A DNA stretch of 64,000 bases from JABCPE02 sp963518845 (lineage in GTDB: Bacteria > Bacteroidota > Bacteroidia > Flavobacteriales > Weeksellaceae): positions 1-64,000 of the forward strand of contig CAUQKV010000005.1 of NCBI GenBank assembly GCA_963518845.1. The letters are read 5' to 3'. The position numbers were made by a program, and so were the translations under genes. The notes beneath the pieces are model-generated. The model saw only the letters and a list, made by a program, of their open reading frames with translations, was not told the origin of the DNA and made no database searches. Positions 7,812-16,303 of the stretch are shown here, piece after piece; the first letter of the stretch is position 1; every line of letters starts with the position of its first letter.

Positions 7812-7819
7812 CAAAGATA
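7812..7819 (-). promoter_or_regulatory. Promoter -7 element of the hydrolase gene
   Basis: Read on the minus strand this is TATCTTTG, a match to TAnnTTTG, 24 bases before the ATG at 7788. Confidence 0.55.
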
Positions 7820-7928
7820 TTAAATAAAAATGTAAAAAATAGTTTTTACGATAAAAAAATGAATATTTACTACCGAAATCATTTTATCATTAAGATATAA
7901 CTTATCCACATGAAAGATAAAATTAGAT

Positions 7929-7956
7929 TTGTTTTAAAAAAATATCTATAATTTTG
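7929..7956 (+). promoter_or_regulatory. Promoter of the dcw cluster
   Basis: A -33 TTG (7929-7931) and a -7 TAATTTTG (7949-7956) are separated by 17 bases, both matching the Bacteroidota sigma-A consensus. The start of rsmH is 31 bases downstream. The rest of the divergent intergenic region (7820-7928) holds AT-rich DNA with only a 13-codon mini-ORF at 7860; I see no mraZ remnant and no TGGGA repeats of the MraZ-box type. Confidence 0.7.
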
Positions 7957-7987
7957 TAAACTTATAGTATATCAAAGTAAGTTAGAA

Positions 7988-8881
7988 ATGTATCATAAAC
8001 CTGTTTTACTTGCAGAAAGTGTAGATGCCTTGGTAAATAATCCTGATGGTGTGTATGTAGATGTTACCTTCGGTGGAGGAGGGCATTCTCGTGAGATTTT
8101 GTCCAGACTTTCTGAAAAAGGCAGGTTGTTTAGTTTTGACCAAGATTCAGATGCGCTAAATAATGCGATAGAAGACTCTAGATTTACTTTGATCAACCAA
8201 AATTTTAGGTTTTTAGAAAATTCACTGCTCATGTATGGTGTCGCTCAGGTGGATGGTGTTTTGGGAGATTTGGGAGTTTCTTCTCATCAGTTTGATAAAG
8301 CGGAAAGAGGGTTTTCCATCAGGAGTGATGCCCCTCTGGATATGCGGATGAACAAAATGCAGGATATAGACGCTTATAAGGTGGTGAATGAGTATGACGA
8401 GGAAGCTTTGGCGGATATTTTCTACTATTATGGAGAACTGAGGGAAGCAAGAAAACTAGCGAGGGAAATTGTCAATAAAAGGAAATCCGCAGATATAAAG
8501 ACTACGGAAGATTTGAAAAAAGTATTCTCGTATGTTCCTGCACATAAGAGCAATAAGTTTTTTGCACAGGTTTTCCAAGCGATAAGAATAGAGGTTAATC
8601 AAGAGTTGGATGCGCTGAAAGAAATGCTGGTGCAGTCCTCTAATGTATTGAAAAAAGATGGGCGGCTGGTGATTATTTCATACCATTCTTTAGAAGATAG
8701 GTTGGTTAAGAAATTTTTGAAAAACGGAATGTTCGAAGGGGAGCCAGATCGAGATGTGTATGGAAATTATCAAAAAGTTTTTGAGCTTCCGTATAGAAAA
8801 GCGATAGTTCCTACGGATGAAGAAATAGAAGATAACTCACGAGCAAGGAGTGCAAAAATGCGTGTTGGGATAAAACTTTAA
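7988..8881 (+). CDS. rsmH: 16S rRNA C1402 N4-methyltransferase RsmH
   Basis: 297 residues. The N-terminus MYHKPVLLAESVDAL and the SAM-binding motif DVTFGGGGHSREIL (about 25-38) identify RsmH/MraW. GVLGDLGVSSHQFD and GFSIRSDAPLDMRM are further signatures, and the C-terminal half holds ISYHSLEDRLVKKF. It methylates N4 of C1402 in 16S rRNA in the ribosomal P site. It is the first gene of the cluster here; mraZ, its usual upstream neighbour, is missing. The ftsL-like gene starts 8 bases after it. Confidence 0.96.
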   Translation: MYHKPVLLAESVDALVNNPDGVYVDVTFGGGGHSREILSRLSEKGRLFSFDQDSDALNNAIEDSRFTLINQNFRFLENSLLMYGVAQVDGVLGDLGVSSHQFDKAERGFSIRSDAPLDMRMNKMQDIDAYKVVNEYDEEALADIFYYYGELREARKLAREIVNKRKSADIKTTEDLKKVFSYVPAHKSNKFFAQVFQAIRIEVNQELDALKEMLVQSSNVLKKDGRLVIISYHSLEDRLVKKFLKNGMFEGEPDRDVYGNYQKVFELPYRKAIVPTDEEIEDNSRARSAKMRVGIKL

Positions 8882-8889
8882 GTAAAAAA

Positions 8890-9267
8890 ATGACAAAAAG
8901 AAAACATCATCCTCATCATCGTTCCTCAAAGAAATTCACTGTGATGGATCTTCTGAAAGGAAACTTTCTGAATAAGGAAGAGGTGAAGCAGCATTATAAA
9001 TATATTTTATTTTGCTTCGCCCTTTTGATGATTATGATTTTTACCAATGATTTGGTGAATAAAAAAATAGGAGAAGTCAATGCTCTGAAAAGTCAGGTGG
9101 AAGAATATAAGTCTCAGAACGCCTATACCCAGAGCAAATTGATAAAAATAAAACTGGAGTCAGAACTCAGTAAGGAGGTTTTGAGGGATTCTTTGCAGGC
9201 ATTGGAATCTCACCCTTTGAAGATATTAGTAAAAATGGATAGTTTGGACTATGGCAGAATCAAATGA
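8890..9267 (+). CDS. ftsL: FtsL-like division protein
   Basis: 125 residues. A basic, histidine-rich N-terminus (KRKHHPHHRSSKK) is cytoplasmic; one membrane helix lies at about 38-56 (YILFCFALLMIMIF), followed by a coiled-coil stretch (about 60-105). This is the bitopic architecture of FtsL, and the position between rsmH and the division transpeptidase fits. FtsL joins FtsB and FtsQ to activate FtsWI. Sequence conservation in the family is low, so the call rests on architecture and order. Its last 17 bases overlap the next gene. Confidence 0.78.
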   Translation: MTKRKHHPHHRSSKKFTVMDLLKGNFLNKEEVKQHYKYILFCFALLMIMIFTNDLVNKKIGEVNALKSQVEEYKSQNAYTQSKLIKIKLESELSKEVLRDSLQALESHPLKILVKMDSLDYGRIK

Positions 9268-11248
9268 TAAAAAACGAGCGAAAACACTTCAGTGGGGCTA
9301 CCTTTTTGTAATAGTAGCAGCGATTCTGTTTATAATTTTTGGGGTTAGAATTGTCTATTTGCAAAATAATTCGAATGTGGATGACATACAAAGAACCATT
9401 CAGGCGAATTATAGAGCAGACACCATCAAAGCAGCGAGAGGAAATCTATATGCTGCCGATGGCTCTATTCTAGCAACCACAGTTATAAAATATAATGTTT
9501 TTGTTGATTTTAAAATTATAAAAGATTCTGTTTTTGATAAGAAGGTGGGAATTTTGTCAGATTCTCTACATAAGATGTTTGGGAAAACCAAACAAGAGTT
9601 TAGAAGTTCTTTGAAACAACAAAAAAGAAGACAAAACCAATACTATACATTAGCTTTAAATCTTGATTTTGACCAAGTTAATAGGCTTAAAAGATTTCCT
9701 ATATTCGGAAAATATAATGCGAAAACAAAGACTTATAAAAAAGAAAGATGCCTGATAATAGAACCAAAATATAAAAGGATTTTGGCGACTAACCAAATCG
9801 GAGCGGGAACTATCGGGATTGATGATGAGAGAGGAAAGTCGGGCTTTGAAGGGGCTTTTAGTCAGTATCTTTCTGGGAAAGATGGTAGAAGATGGGTGCA
9901 GAGAGTAAATTCTAAACAGTGGAAGCCTATTGATTTTTGGGAAATAAGAGAGCCGATCGATGGGCAGGATGTTTATACCACACTAGATTTGAGGATACAG
10001 GATATTGCTCATTCTGCTTTGGAAAAACAGCTCTATGCATTCAGCGCTCATCATGGAAGTGTTTTGGTCATGGAGACAGCAACTGGGAAAATCCGAGCGA
10101 TGGTGAATCTCCGTAAAAATGAACAAGGTAGGTATGTAGATGCATATAATTATGCCCTAAGGGATGCTACAGAACCAGGTTCTACATTTAAGGTGGTTTC
10201 TCTTTTGGCGGCGATGGATGACGGATTTATAGACAAAAATACAACTGTAAATACAGGCGGTGGTATTTGGGAATATAACGGACAGCGGATAACTGACAGC
10301 CACATGGGAGGAACTTATGACATTAGTCAAATATTAGCATTGTCAAGTAATGTAGGTTCAGCTAAATTGATAGTAAAATCATATTCATCTAATCCACAGA
10401 TATTTATCAATCATCTTAGAAGATGGAAAATGTTTGATAAACTGGATATAGAACTCCCAGGTGCAGCTAAACCTATGATTGTAACGCCAGAGAGCAAAAG
10501 ATGGAATAAGGCGACACTTGCATCAATGTCTTATGGCTATGCTTCGGCATTCAGCCTGTTGCAGCTTGCTACTTTTTATAATGGAATAGCCAATGATGGC
10601 AAAATGGTGAAACCGCTTTTCATTGATAAAATCATGAAAGATGGTAAGGTGACACATACTGCTACTCCACAGGTCATGGTAGAAAAAATGGCATCTCCTA
10701 AGGCTATCCAGATGATGACAGAAGCCCTCACCAAAGCTGTAGAAAAAGGAACGGCCAAGAGTATCTTTACTCCTAATCTAAAGATGGCAGGGAAAACAGG
10801 GACTACTCGTTTTGAATATTGGAAAGGTGGCGGGAAATATCAAGCTTCATTCGCAGGGTTTTATCCAGCGGATGACCCTAAATATACTTGCATTGTGATG
10901 ATTAACCAGCCACAAGGGAATTATTATGGTGGAGTGGTGGCAGCGCCTGTGTTTAAAGAAATTGCAGGGAAAACATTCCTAAAAACGCCACTGAATATAG
11001 GCGAAGAAATGCTGGATGATAAAAAAGTAAATTTAAATAAACTAATCACTCCTAATCCTAAAATAAACATAGTGGGCAGAAAAATGCCAAGTCTGAAAGG
11101 ATTAGCAGGGAAAAATGTGATTCCTCAGTTGGAGAACTTGGGGTATCGTGTTAGTTATAAAGGCGTTGGGAGGATACTAGAACAGTTTCCAGAAGCAGGA
11201 ACAGTGATGAAGAAAGACCAGAAAATTTATCTAAGAATGCAGAATTAA
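9251..11248 (+). CDS. ftsI: Division-specific penicillin-binding protein (FtsI/PBP3) with PASTA domain
   Basis: 665 residues. One N-terminal membrane anchor (about 15-37), then a pedestal domain, then the transpeptidase: SxxK motif STFK with nucleophile Ser311, SxN motif SSN (365-367), KTG motif KTGT (515-518). A single PASTA domain forms the C-terminus (about 610-665). FtsI crosslinks septal peptidoglycan with FtsW. The start overlaps ftsL by 17 bases, so translation is likely coupled. The next gene begins one base after the stop. Confidence 0.93.
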   Translation: MAESNDKKRAKTLQWGYLFVIVAAILFIIFGVRIVYLQNNSNVDDIQRTIQANYRADTIKAARGNLYAADGSILATTVIKYNVFVDFKIIKDSVFDKKVGILSDSLHKMFGKTKQEFRSSLKQQKRRQNQYYTLALNLDFDQVNRLKRFPIFGKYNAKTKTYKKERCLIIEPKYKRILATNQIGAGTIGIDDERGKSGFEGAFSQYLSGKDGRRWVQRVNSKQWKPIDFWEIREPIDGQDVYTTLDLRIQDIAHSALEKQLYAFSAHHGSVLVMETATGKIRAMVNLRKNEQGRYVDAYNYALRDATEPGSTFKVVSLLAAMDDGFIDKNTTVNTGGGIWEYNGQRITDSHMGGTYDISQILALSSNVGSAKLIVKSYSSNPQIFINHLRRWKMFDKLDIELPGAAKPMIVTPESKRWNKATLASMSYGYASAFSLLQLATFYNGIANDGKMVKPLFIDKIMKDGKVTHTATPQVMVEKMASPKAIQMMTEALTKAVEKGTAKSIFTPNLKMAGKTGTTRFEYWKGGGKYQASFAGFYPADDPKYTCIVMINQPQGNYYGGVVAAPVFKEIAGKTFLKTPLNIGEEMLDDKKVNLNKLITPNPKINIVGRKMPSLKGLAGKNVIPQLENLGYRVSYKGVGRILEQFPEAGTVMKKDQKIYLRMQN

Positions 11249-11249
11249 A

Positions 11250-11822
11250 ATGAATAGAGAAAAATTTTATCCAGTAGTTTTAGGAAATGACAATCAGTCA
11301 GTATTGTTGGGCGTTCTGCATATTTCTATACTGACATTTGTTTTGAGAAGATTTATCAAAATTCTCAAAGAGGAAGGCGGTTCTTCGGATATGAGCAAGA
11401 TATTATTAGGGATTTTGGCTGTGGTTATTTTGTTTTCTTTAGTTTTACAAATAGTGAAATTTTTCCGTAAAAAAGGAAAAGAAAATGATAAAGCAGGACT
11501 TTTAATTAATGAAGAAGGAATCGTTGATTTAGTTTCTGAAAAAGAAAATCTGGGGCTTATTGCTTGGAAGGATATAGAGCAGATTAGGATTAAAAATAGT
11601 TTTTTAGGAGGGGTAAGGTTGCTTTTGATGCTTAAAAATCCTGATGAATATATCAATGGAGCAAAGGACTGGAATACTAAAAAGAAGATGAGGCTTCGGT
11701 ACAGAAAATGGGGAACCCCTGCGGTTATCAATATTGATAACTTAGAGGTGAGATCAAATGATTTAGTGAAAGTTATAAAGAATGAAATCCTATTAAATAA
11801 AAAAGCTGAATGGGTAGTTTAG
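11250..11822 (+). CDS. Membrane protein of the STM3941 type, inserted in the dcw cluster
   Basis: 190 residues with two hydrophobic segments (about 17-35 and 50-68) and a soluble C-terminal domain. The stretch LLINEEGIVDLVS then LGLIAWKDIEQI matches the pattern of proteins annotated as STM3941 family, a PH-like fold of unknown role; that is recollection, not a search. It starts one base after ftsI and lies 40 bases before murE. It is not a canonical dcw gene. It is more AT-rich and less codon-biased than its neighbours by eye. Confidence 0.6.
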   Translation: MNREKFYPVVLGNDNQSVLLGVLHISILTFVLRRFIKILKEEGGSSDMSKILLGILAVVILFSLVLQIVKFFRKKGKENDKAGLLINEEGIVDLVSEKENLGLIAWKDIEQIRIKNSFLGGVRLLLMLKNPDEYINGAKDWNTKKKMRLRYRKWGTPAVINIDNLEVRSNDLVKVIKNEILLNKKAEWVV

Positions 11823-11862
11823 ATTGAACATAACCCGCAGAATATAAAAGAAATAAAAGAGA

Positions 11863-13323
11863 ATGATTTTAAGTCAAATATTGAGTAGAGTATCTATTTT
11901 GGAAAACCTCGGAAGTTTGGAAAAAGAGGTTTCTGAGATAGTTTTTGACAGCAGAAAAGTTGTGAAAAATGCTCTTTATACAGCACTGAAAGGCAGCGTT
12001 TCAGACGGGCATCTGTATATAGATTCTGCGATAGAAAACGGAGCGAGTGTGATTGTTTGTGAAGATTTTCCAGAGAAAATAAATGAAGCAGTTACCTACA
12101 TCAAAGTAAAAAACGCCTCCAAAACTTTGGGAAAAATAGCGAGTAATTTCTATGGAAATCCATCGGAAAAGCTTAATCTCATAGGGATTACAGGAACGAA
12201 TGGTAAAACCTCTACGGCGACTCTGCTGTTTGATGTTTTCCAGAATTTAGGGTTTTCTTCGGCGCTGATTTCTACGGTGGAATATAGAATCGGTGAAGAG
12301 ATTATCCCATCTACCCACACCACGCCAGATGTAGTAAGGCTCAATCAGATGCTGGCAAAAGCAGTAGAAAAAGGCTGTGAATATGCTTTCATGGAAGTTA
12401 GTTCCCATGGAATTCATCAGGACAGAATAGAAGGGCTGAATTTTAAAATCGCTGGTTTTACGAATATCACGCATGACCATTTGGATTATCACAAAACCTT
12501 TTTGGAATATCTGAATGTGAAGAAAAAATTTTTTGATGAGCTGCCCGAAACTGCCGTTGCCATCACCAATATCGATGATAAAAACGGAAATGTAATGCTT
12601 CAAAGCACCAAGGCGAAAAAGAAAACCTACGCCTTGAAAACCATGGCGGATTATCAGGCAAAAATATTGGAAGTTGATTTTGATGGGATACTGCTGAATT
12701 TCAATGGGAAGGAGTTTTGGACAACTTTGACAGGGAAATTTAATGTTTATAATCTGTTGCTGGTTTTCGCCATCGCTTCGGAATTAGGATTCGAAGGAAA
12801 TGAAATTTTACAAGCAATTTCTAAGCTGAAAAGAGTGAATGGAAGATTTGAAACCATGAAATCTGACAGTGGTATTTTCTTCATTGTAGATTATGCCCAT
12901 ACGCCCGATGCTTTAGAAAATGTCTTGGACAGCATCAATGAAATTCGGACAAAAAACGAAAGGCTGATTACCGTTTTCGGCTGTGGAGGAGATAGAGATA
13001 AGGAAAAACGCCCTAAAATGGGCAATGTAGCTTCCGCGAAATCCACTCTGGCGATTATCACTTCTGATAATCCGAGAACAGAGGAGCCTTTGGAGATAAT
13101 TAAAGAAATAGAAGCAGGCGTAGAACCGCAGAATTTCAGCAAATATACTTCTATTCCAGACCGAAAAGAGGCAATAAAAATGGCGATAAAATTTGCTGAG
13201 CCAAAAGACATCATCCTCGTTGCAGGAAAAGGACACGAAACTTACCAAGAAATCAATGGTGTGAGGCATCATTTTGATGATAAAGAAGTGATAAAAGAAT
13301 TATTAACCCTTATGGGAAAGTAA
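11863..13323 (+). CDS. murE: UDP-MurNAc-L-Ala-D-Glu:meso-diaminopimelate ligase
   Basis: 486 residues. P-loop ITGTNGKTSTAT (about 109-120); central domain with the conserved HDHLDYH (204-210) and the carbamylated lysine region NVKKKFFDEL; C-terminal domain with DNPR (402-405), the meso-DAP recognition motif (lysine-adding enzymes differ there). It adds the third residue of the stem peptide, so the peptidoglycan is of the DAP type. Cytoplasmic. mraY follows after 22 bases; murF is not in this cluster, which is common in the phylum. Confidence 0.96.
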   Translation: MILSQILSRVSILENLGSLEKEVSEIVFDSRKVVKNALYTALKGSVSDGHLYIDSAIENGASVIVCEDFPEKINEAVTYIKVKNASKTLGKIASNFYGNPSEKLNLIGITGTNGKTSTATLLFDVFQNLGFSSALISTVEYRIGEEIIPSTHTTPDVVRLNQMLAKAVEKGCEYAFMEVSSHGIHQDRIEGLNFKIAGFTNITHDHLDYHKTFLEYLNVKKKFFDELPETAVAITNIDDKNGNVMLQSTKAKKKTYALKTMADYQAKILEVDFDGILLNFNGKEFWTTLTGKFNVYNLLLVFAIASELGFEGNEILQAISKLKRVNGRFETMKSDSGIFFIVDYAHTPDALENVLDSINEIRTKNERLITVFGCGGDRDKEKRPKMGNVASAKSTLAIITSDNPRTEEPLEIIKEIEAGVEPQNFSKYTSIPDRKEAIKMAIKFAEPKDIILVAGKGHETYQEINGVRHHFDDKEVIKELLTLMGK

Positions 13324-13345
13324 CCAATAAAAACAGACGAATAAA

Positions 13346-14587
13346 ATGCTATACTACTTATATGAATATTTAACGAGTCAAGGAATCCATATCCCAGGGT
13401 TGAATTTGTTGCGATATATTTCATTTCGTGCAGGGATGTCTGTGCTTTTGTCCTTGTGGATAGCCCTTGTTTATGGGAAGAAAATCATTAACTTCCTCCG
13501 AAGAAGGCAGATGGGAGAACTCGTGAGAGACCTCGGATTAGAAGGACAGAAACAAAAAGAAGGAACGCCTACGATGGGCGGTCTGATTATCATTATTTCT
13601 ACACTGATTCCAGTTTTGCTGTTCACGAAACTGAATAATGTTTATATCGTTCTCCTTGTGGTTTCGGTGCTTTGGATGGGTGCGATTGGTTTCATTGATG
13701 ATTATCTCAAGAAAATCAAAAAGAACAAAGATGGTCTGAGTGGTAAATTCAAAGTGATAGGTCAGGTAGGCTTAGGTCTTATCGTAGGAGTAACGATGTA
13801 TTTCCATGAAGGAGTGGTTATCAAACGAGAAGTTCCAGACCTGCCACAAGCAACACAACACAGCGCGGTAGAAAAATTCTCTTCTGAAGAAAAAGCGATA
13901 ATTTCTACAGTTCCTTTCGTTAAAAATAATGAGTTTGATTACAGCAAAGTTCTTTTCTGGATGGATGAGCAGGATGCTCAGAAATGGTCTTGGATAGTAT
14001 TCATTCCTGTGGTTATTTTCATTGTGACAGCGGTTTCCAACGGAGCAAATATCACGGATGGAATAGATGGTCTTGCTGCGGGAACAAGTGCGGTGATACT
14101 GCTTACTTTGGCGTTTTTTGCATATGTTTCGGGGAATATTATTTTTGCGGATTATCTCAATATAATGTTTATCCCAGACACGGGCGAAACTACCATTTTC
14201 ACGATTGCGCTTGTAGGAGCGGTTATCGGATTTTTCTGGTATAATACCTATCCAGCGCAAGTATTTATGGGAGATACGGGAAGCCTGATGCTGGGTGGAG
14301 TAATCGCTGTTTTGGCGATTATCCTTAGAAAAGAATTATTAATTCCTGTTCTTTGTGGAATCTTTTTGGTGGAAAATCTTTCGGTGGTTTTGCAGGTGCT
14401 GGTTTTCAAATACAGAAAGAAAAAACACGGGCTGGAATACGCACAGAATAACCGACTATTTAAAATGTCGCCTCTTCACCACCATTATCAGAAATGTGGT
14501 TACCACGAAAGTAAAATCGTGAATAGAATGATTATCATAGGTGTGATTTTGGCGGTAATTTGTTTAATAACCTTGAAAATAAGATAA
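13346..14587 (+). CDS. mraY: Phospho-MurNAc-pentapeptide transferase
   Basis: 413 residues, about 50 longer than the E. coli enzyme. Polytopic with about ten membrane helices. TPTMGGLII, the acidic motif FIDDYLKK near residue 115 and NGANITDGIDGLAAG near 235 are the active-site segments. The extra length is a hydrophilic insertion at roughly 155-212 between helices; I recall Bacteroidota enzymes having such an insertion. MraY transfers phospho-MurNAc-pentapeptide to undecaprenyl phosphate to form lipid I. Confidence 0.96.
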   Translation: MLYYLYEYLTSQGIHIPGLNLLRYISFRAGMSVLLSLWIALVYGKKIINFLRRRQMGELVRDLGLEGQKQKEGTPTMGGLIIIISTLIPVLLFTKLNNVYIVLLVVSVLWMGAIGFIDDYLKKIKKNKDGLSGKFKVIGQVGLGLIVGVTMYFHEGVVIKREVPDLPQATQHSAVEKFSSEEKAIISTVPFVKNNEFDYSKVLFWMDEQDAQKWSWIVFIPVVIFIVTAVSNGANITDGIDGLAAGTSAVILLTLAFFAYVSGNIIFADYLNIMFIPDTGETTIFTIALVGAVIGFFWYNTYPAQVFMGDTGSLMLGGVIAVLAIILRKELLIPVLCGIFLVENLSVVLQVLVFKYRKKKHGLEYAQNNRLFKMSPLHHHYQKCGYHESKIVNRMIIIGVILAVICLITLKIR

Positions 14588-14599
14588 AATTTAATTAAA

Positions 14600-15145
14600 A
14601 TGGGATTCTTTTCAAAATTGTTTGGAGGCAAAAATGAGGATGAAATAGATTTCAATATTTATTTGGAGTTTGCTAAATTGATTAGCCTTGATGACAAAAA
14701 AGTTTTATCAGAGGTTAAAGAACTGATTACTAATACGGATGTATTTATTTCAAAGAATAAAGAATTCTACGAAAATAGAGGAATAGACCTAGATAAATGG
14801 AAAAAATCAAGGCTCATTTGGATGGGCTTTGCGGATATTTTGATTAGTAATGGTTATGCGGAGGAGTTTGACTGGAAATGTGAATTGGAGAGCTTTGAGT
14901 TTTTGCTGACAGAGTTAAAATCATTTAAGGCTTACGCTCTAGAACTTCCTCCATTGGCTGAAGACAAACACGATGTCTATGGGTGGATAAGCGCTATCAA
15001 TACCGCTTGGCATGGGCGTGGCGTTTATCTCATGCAGATGTATATAGATAGTGACAGTTATGTGATTTTCCCTATTGAAGCCAGCAAAACAGAGTTTCTG
15101 GAAACAGAGAGCAAAAAGATAAATGAAATGTTCATGATTTGTTAA
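14600..15145 (+). CDS. Hypothetical protein, possibly DUF6630-like
   Basis: 181 residues, no signal peptide or membrane helix, acidic. MGFFSKLFGGK at the start is a short amphipathic lead seen in many accessory cytoplasmic proteins. LIWMGFADILISNGYAEEFDW followed by an ELESFEFLL segment resembles my memory of DUF6630 proteins, whose function is unknown. It sits 12 bases after mraY and 13 before the Fic gene, inside the dcw cluster, and probably arrived together with Fic. Function unassigned. Confidence 0.55.
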   Translation: MGFFSKLFGGKNEDEIDFNIYLEFAKLISLDDKKVLSEVKELITNTDVFISKNKEFYENRGIDLDKWKKSRLIWMGFADILISNGYAEEFDWKCELESFEFLLTELKSFKAYALELPPLAEDKHDVYGWISAINTAWHGRGVYLMQMYIDSDSYVIFPIEASKTEFLETESKKINEMFMIC

Positions 15146-15158
15146 AAATATTTTAAGA

Positions 15159-16217
15159 ATGTTACCATATTTACCTCCTAATAAAGAGATAGAAACGCCG
15201 GCTGTATTAAAACAACTGGCAAAATCTCATAGACATTTAGCAGAACTTAAGGGAATAGCGAAAACTATTCCAAATGAACATATTTTAATCAATACACTTA
15301 CTTTACAAGAAGCAAAAGCAAGTAGTGAAATAGAAAATATTGTAACAACACATGATGAACTTTATAAAGAAAATATCTTTATAGAAACTAAAAATCCTGC
15401 CTCAAAGGAAGTGATGAACTATAACCAAAGTTTAAAAAAGGGCTTTGAAATTGTTAGGAATGAAAAGTTGTTACTAAATAAACATATTATTATCATTCAG
15501 CAAATTTTGGAACAGAATAATGCAGGTTTTCGTAAACAAACAGGAACAAAATTGATTAATTCTTTTAGAGAAACGGTTTACACTCCTCCACAAGATTCTG
15601 AAGAGGTACTAAATCTGATGTCAAATCTTGAGAAATTTATCAATGATGATAATTTTGTAGACTATGACCCTCTTGTGAAAATGGCAATAATTCATTATCA
15701 GTTTGAAAGTATTCACCCATTTTATGATGGTAATGGAAGAACAGGACGAATTATTAATATTCTATATTTGGTATTAAAAGGACTTTTGGATATCCCTATA
15801 CTTTATTTGAGTAGGTATATTATTGAAAACAAAGGGAAATATTATCAAGTTTTACAAAATGTGAGAGATAAAGAAGATTGGGAAAGTATGATTTTGTATC
15901 TACTTAAGGGAGTAGAGGATACATTAGTACAAACCATTGATTTAGTGAAAAGAATAAAAAATTTAATGCAGGAGTATAAAATAAAACTCAGAGAGGAACT
16001 TCCTAAAATATATAGTCAAGATTTGCTTAATAATCTATTTAAAAATCCATATACTAAAATAGAGTTTTTAAAAGAAGATTTACAGATAGCAAGAAGAACA
16101 TCACAGAATTATTTAGACATGGTATCAGAAATTGGATTATTACAAAAGATAAAAATAGGAAAAAGTAATTATTATATGAATAATGAGTTAATAAAAGTGT
16201 TGATGGGAGAACGGTAA
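15159..16217 (+). CDS. Fic family protein (predicted AMP transferase) inside the dcw cluster
   Basis: 352 residues. A Fic N-terminal domain contains SSEIEN (55-60), which fits the inhibitory-helix motif [S/T]xxxE[G/N] with Glu59 as the residue that blocks productive ATP binding. The Fic core motif is HPFYDGNGRTGR (186-197), a full match to HPFx[D/E]GNGRxxR with catalytic His186. A winged-helix-like tail (about 280-350, IARRTSQNYLDMV) may bind DNA. Such autoinhibited Fic proteins AMPylate target proteins when released. The gene is clearly more AT-rich than mraY and murD around it and is followed by a hairpin. Target unknown. Confidence 0.9.
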   Translation: MLPYLPPNKEIETPAVLKQLAKSHRHLAELKGIAKTIPNEHILINTLTLQEAKASSEIENIVTTHDELYKENIFIETKNPASKEVMNYNQSLKKGFEIVRNEKLLLNKHIIIIQQILEQNNAGFRKQTGTKLINSFRETVYTPPQDSEEVLNLMSNLEKFINDDNFVDYDPLVKMAIIHYQFESIHPFYDGNGRTGRIINILYLVLKGLLDIPILYLSRYIIENKGKYYQVLQNVRDKEDWESMILYLLKGVEDTLVQTIDLVKRIKNLMQEYKIKLREELPKIYSQDLLNNLFKNPYTKIEFLKEDLQIARRTSQNYLDMVSEIGLLQKIKIGKSNYYMNNELIKVLMGER

Positions 16218-16236
16218 TTAAGAATAAAAATAACAT

Positions 16237-16260
16237 GGAAAAAAAATGCGTTTTTTTTCC
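16237..16260. terminator. Terminator-like hairpin between the Fic gene and murD
   Basis: A perfect 10-base-pair stem, GGAAAAAAAA with its complement, closes a TGCG loop (16247-16250), giving an eight-T arm. It could end transcription from the Fic side in the middle of the dcw cluster. No TAnnTTTG promoter is visible between it and murD (16304), so it must leak or murD has an unseen promoter. Confidence 0.55.
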
Positions 16261-16303
16261 ACATGAAGTTAAAAATAATTTTTCATTGTTAATATAGAAA
16301 AAA

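Noticed and set aside
7860..7901. 13-codon open frame upstream of rsmH as a leader peptide
   Set aside because: It lies before the predicted transcription start of rsmH and has no codon pattern suggesting regulation.
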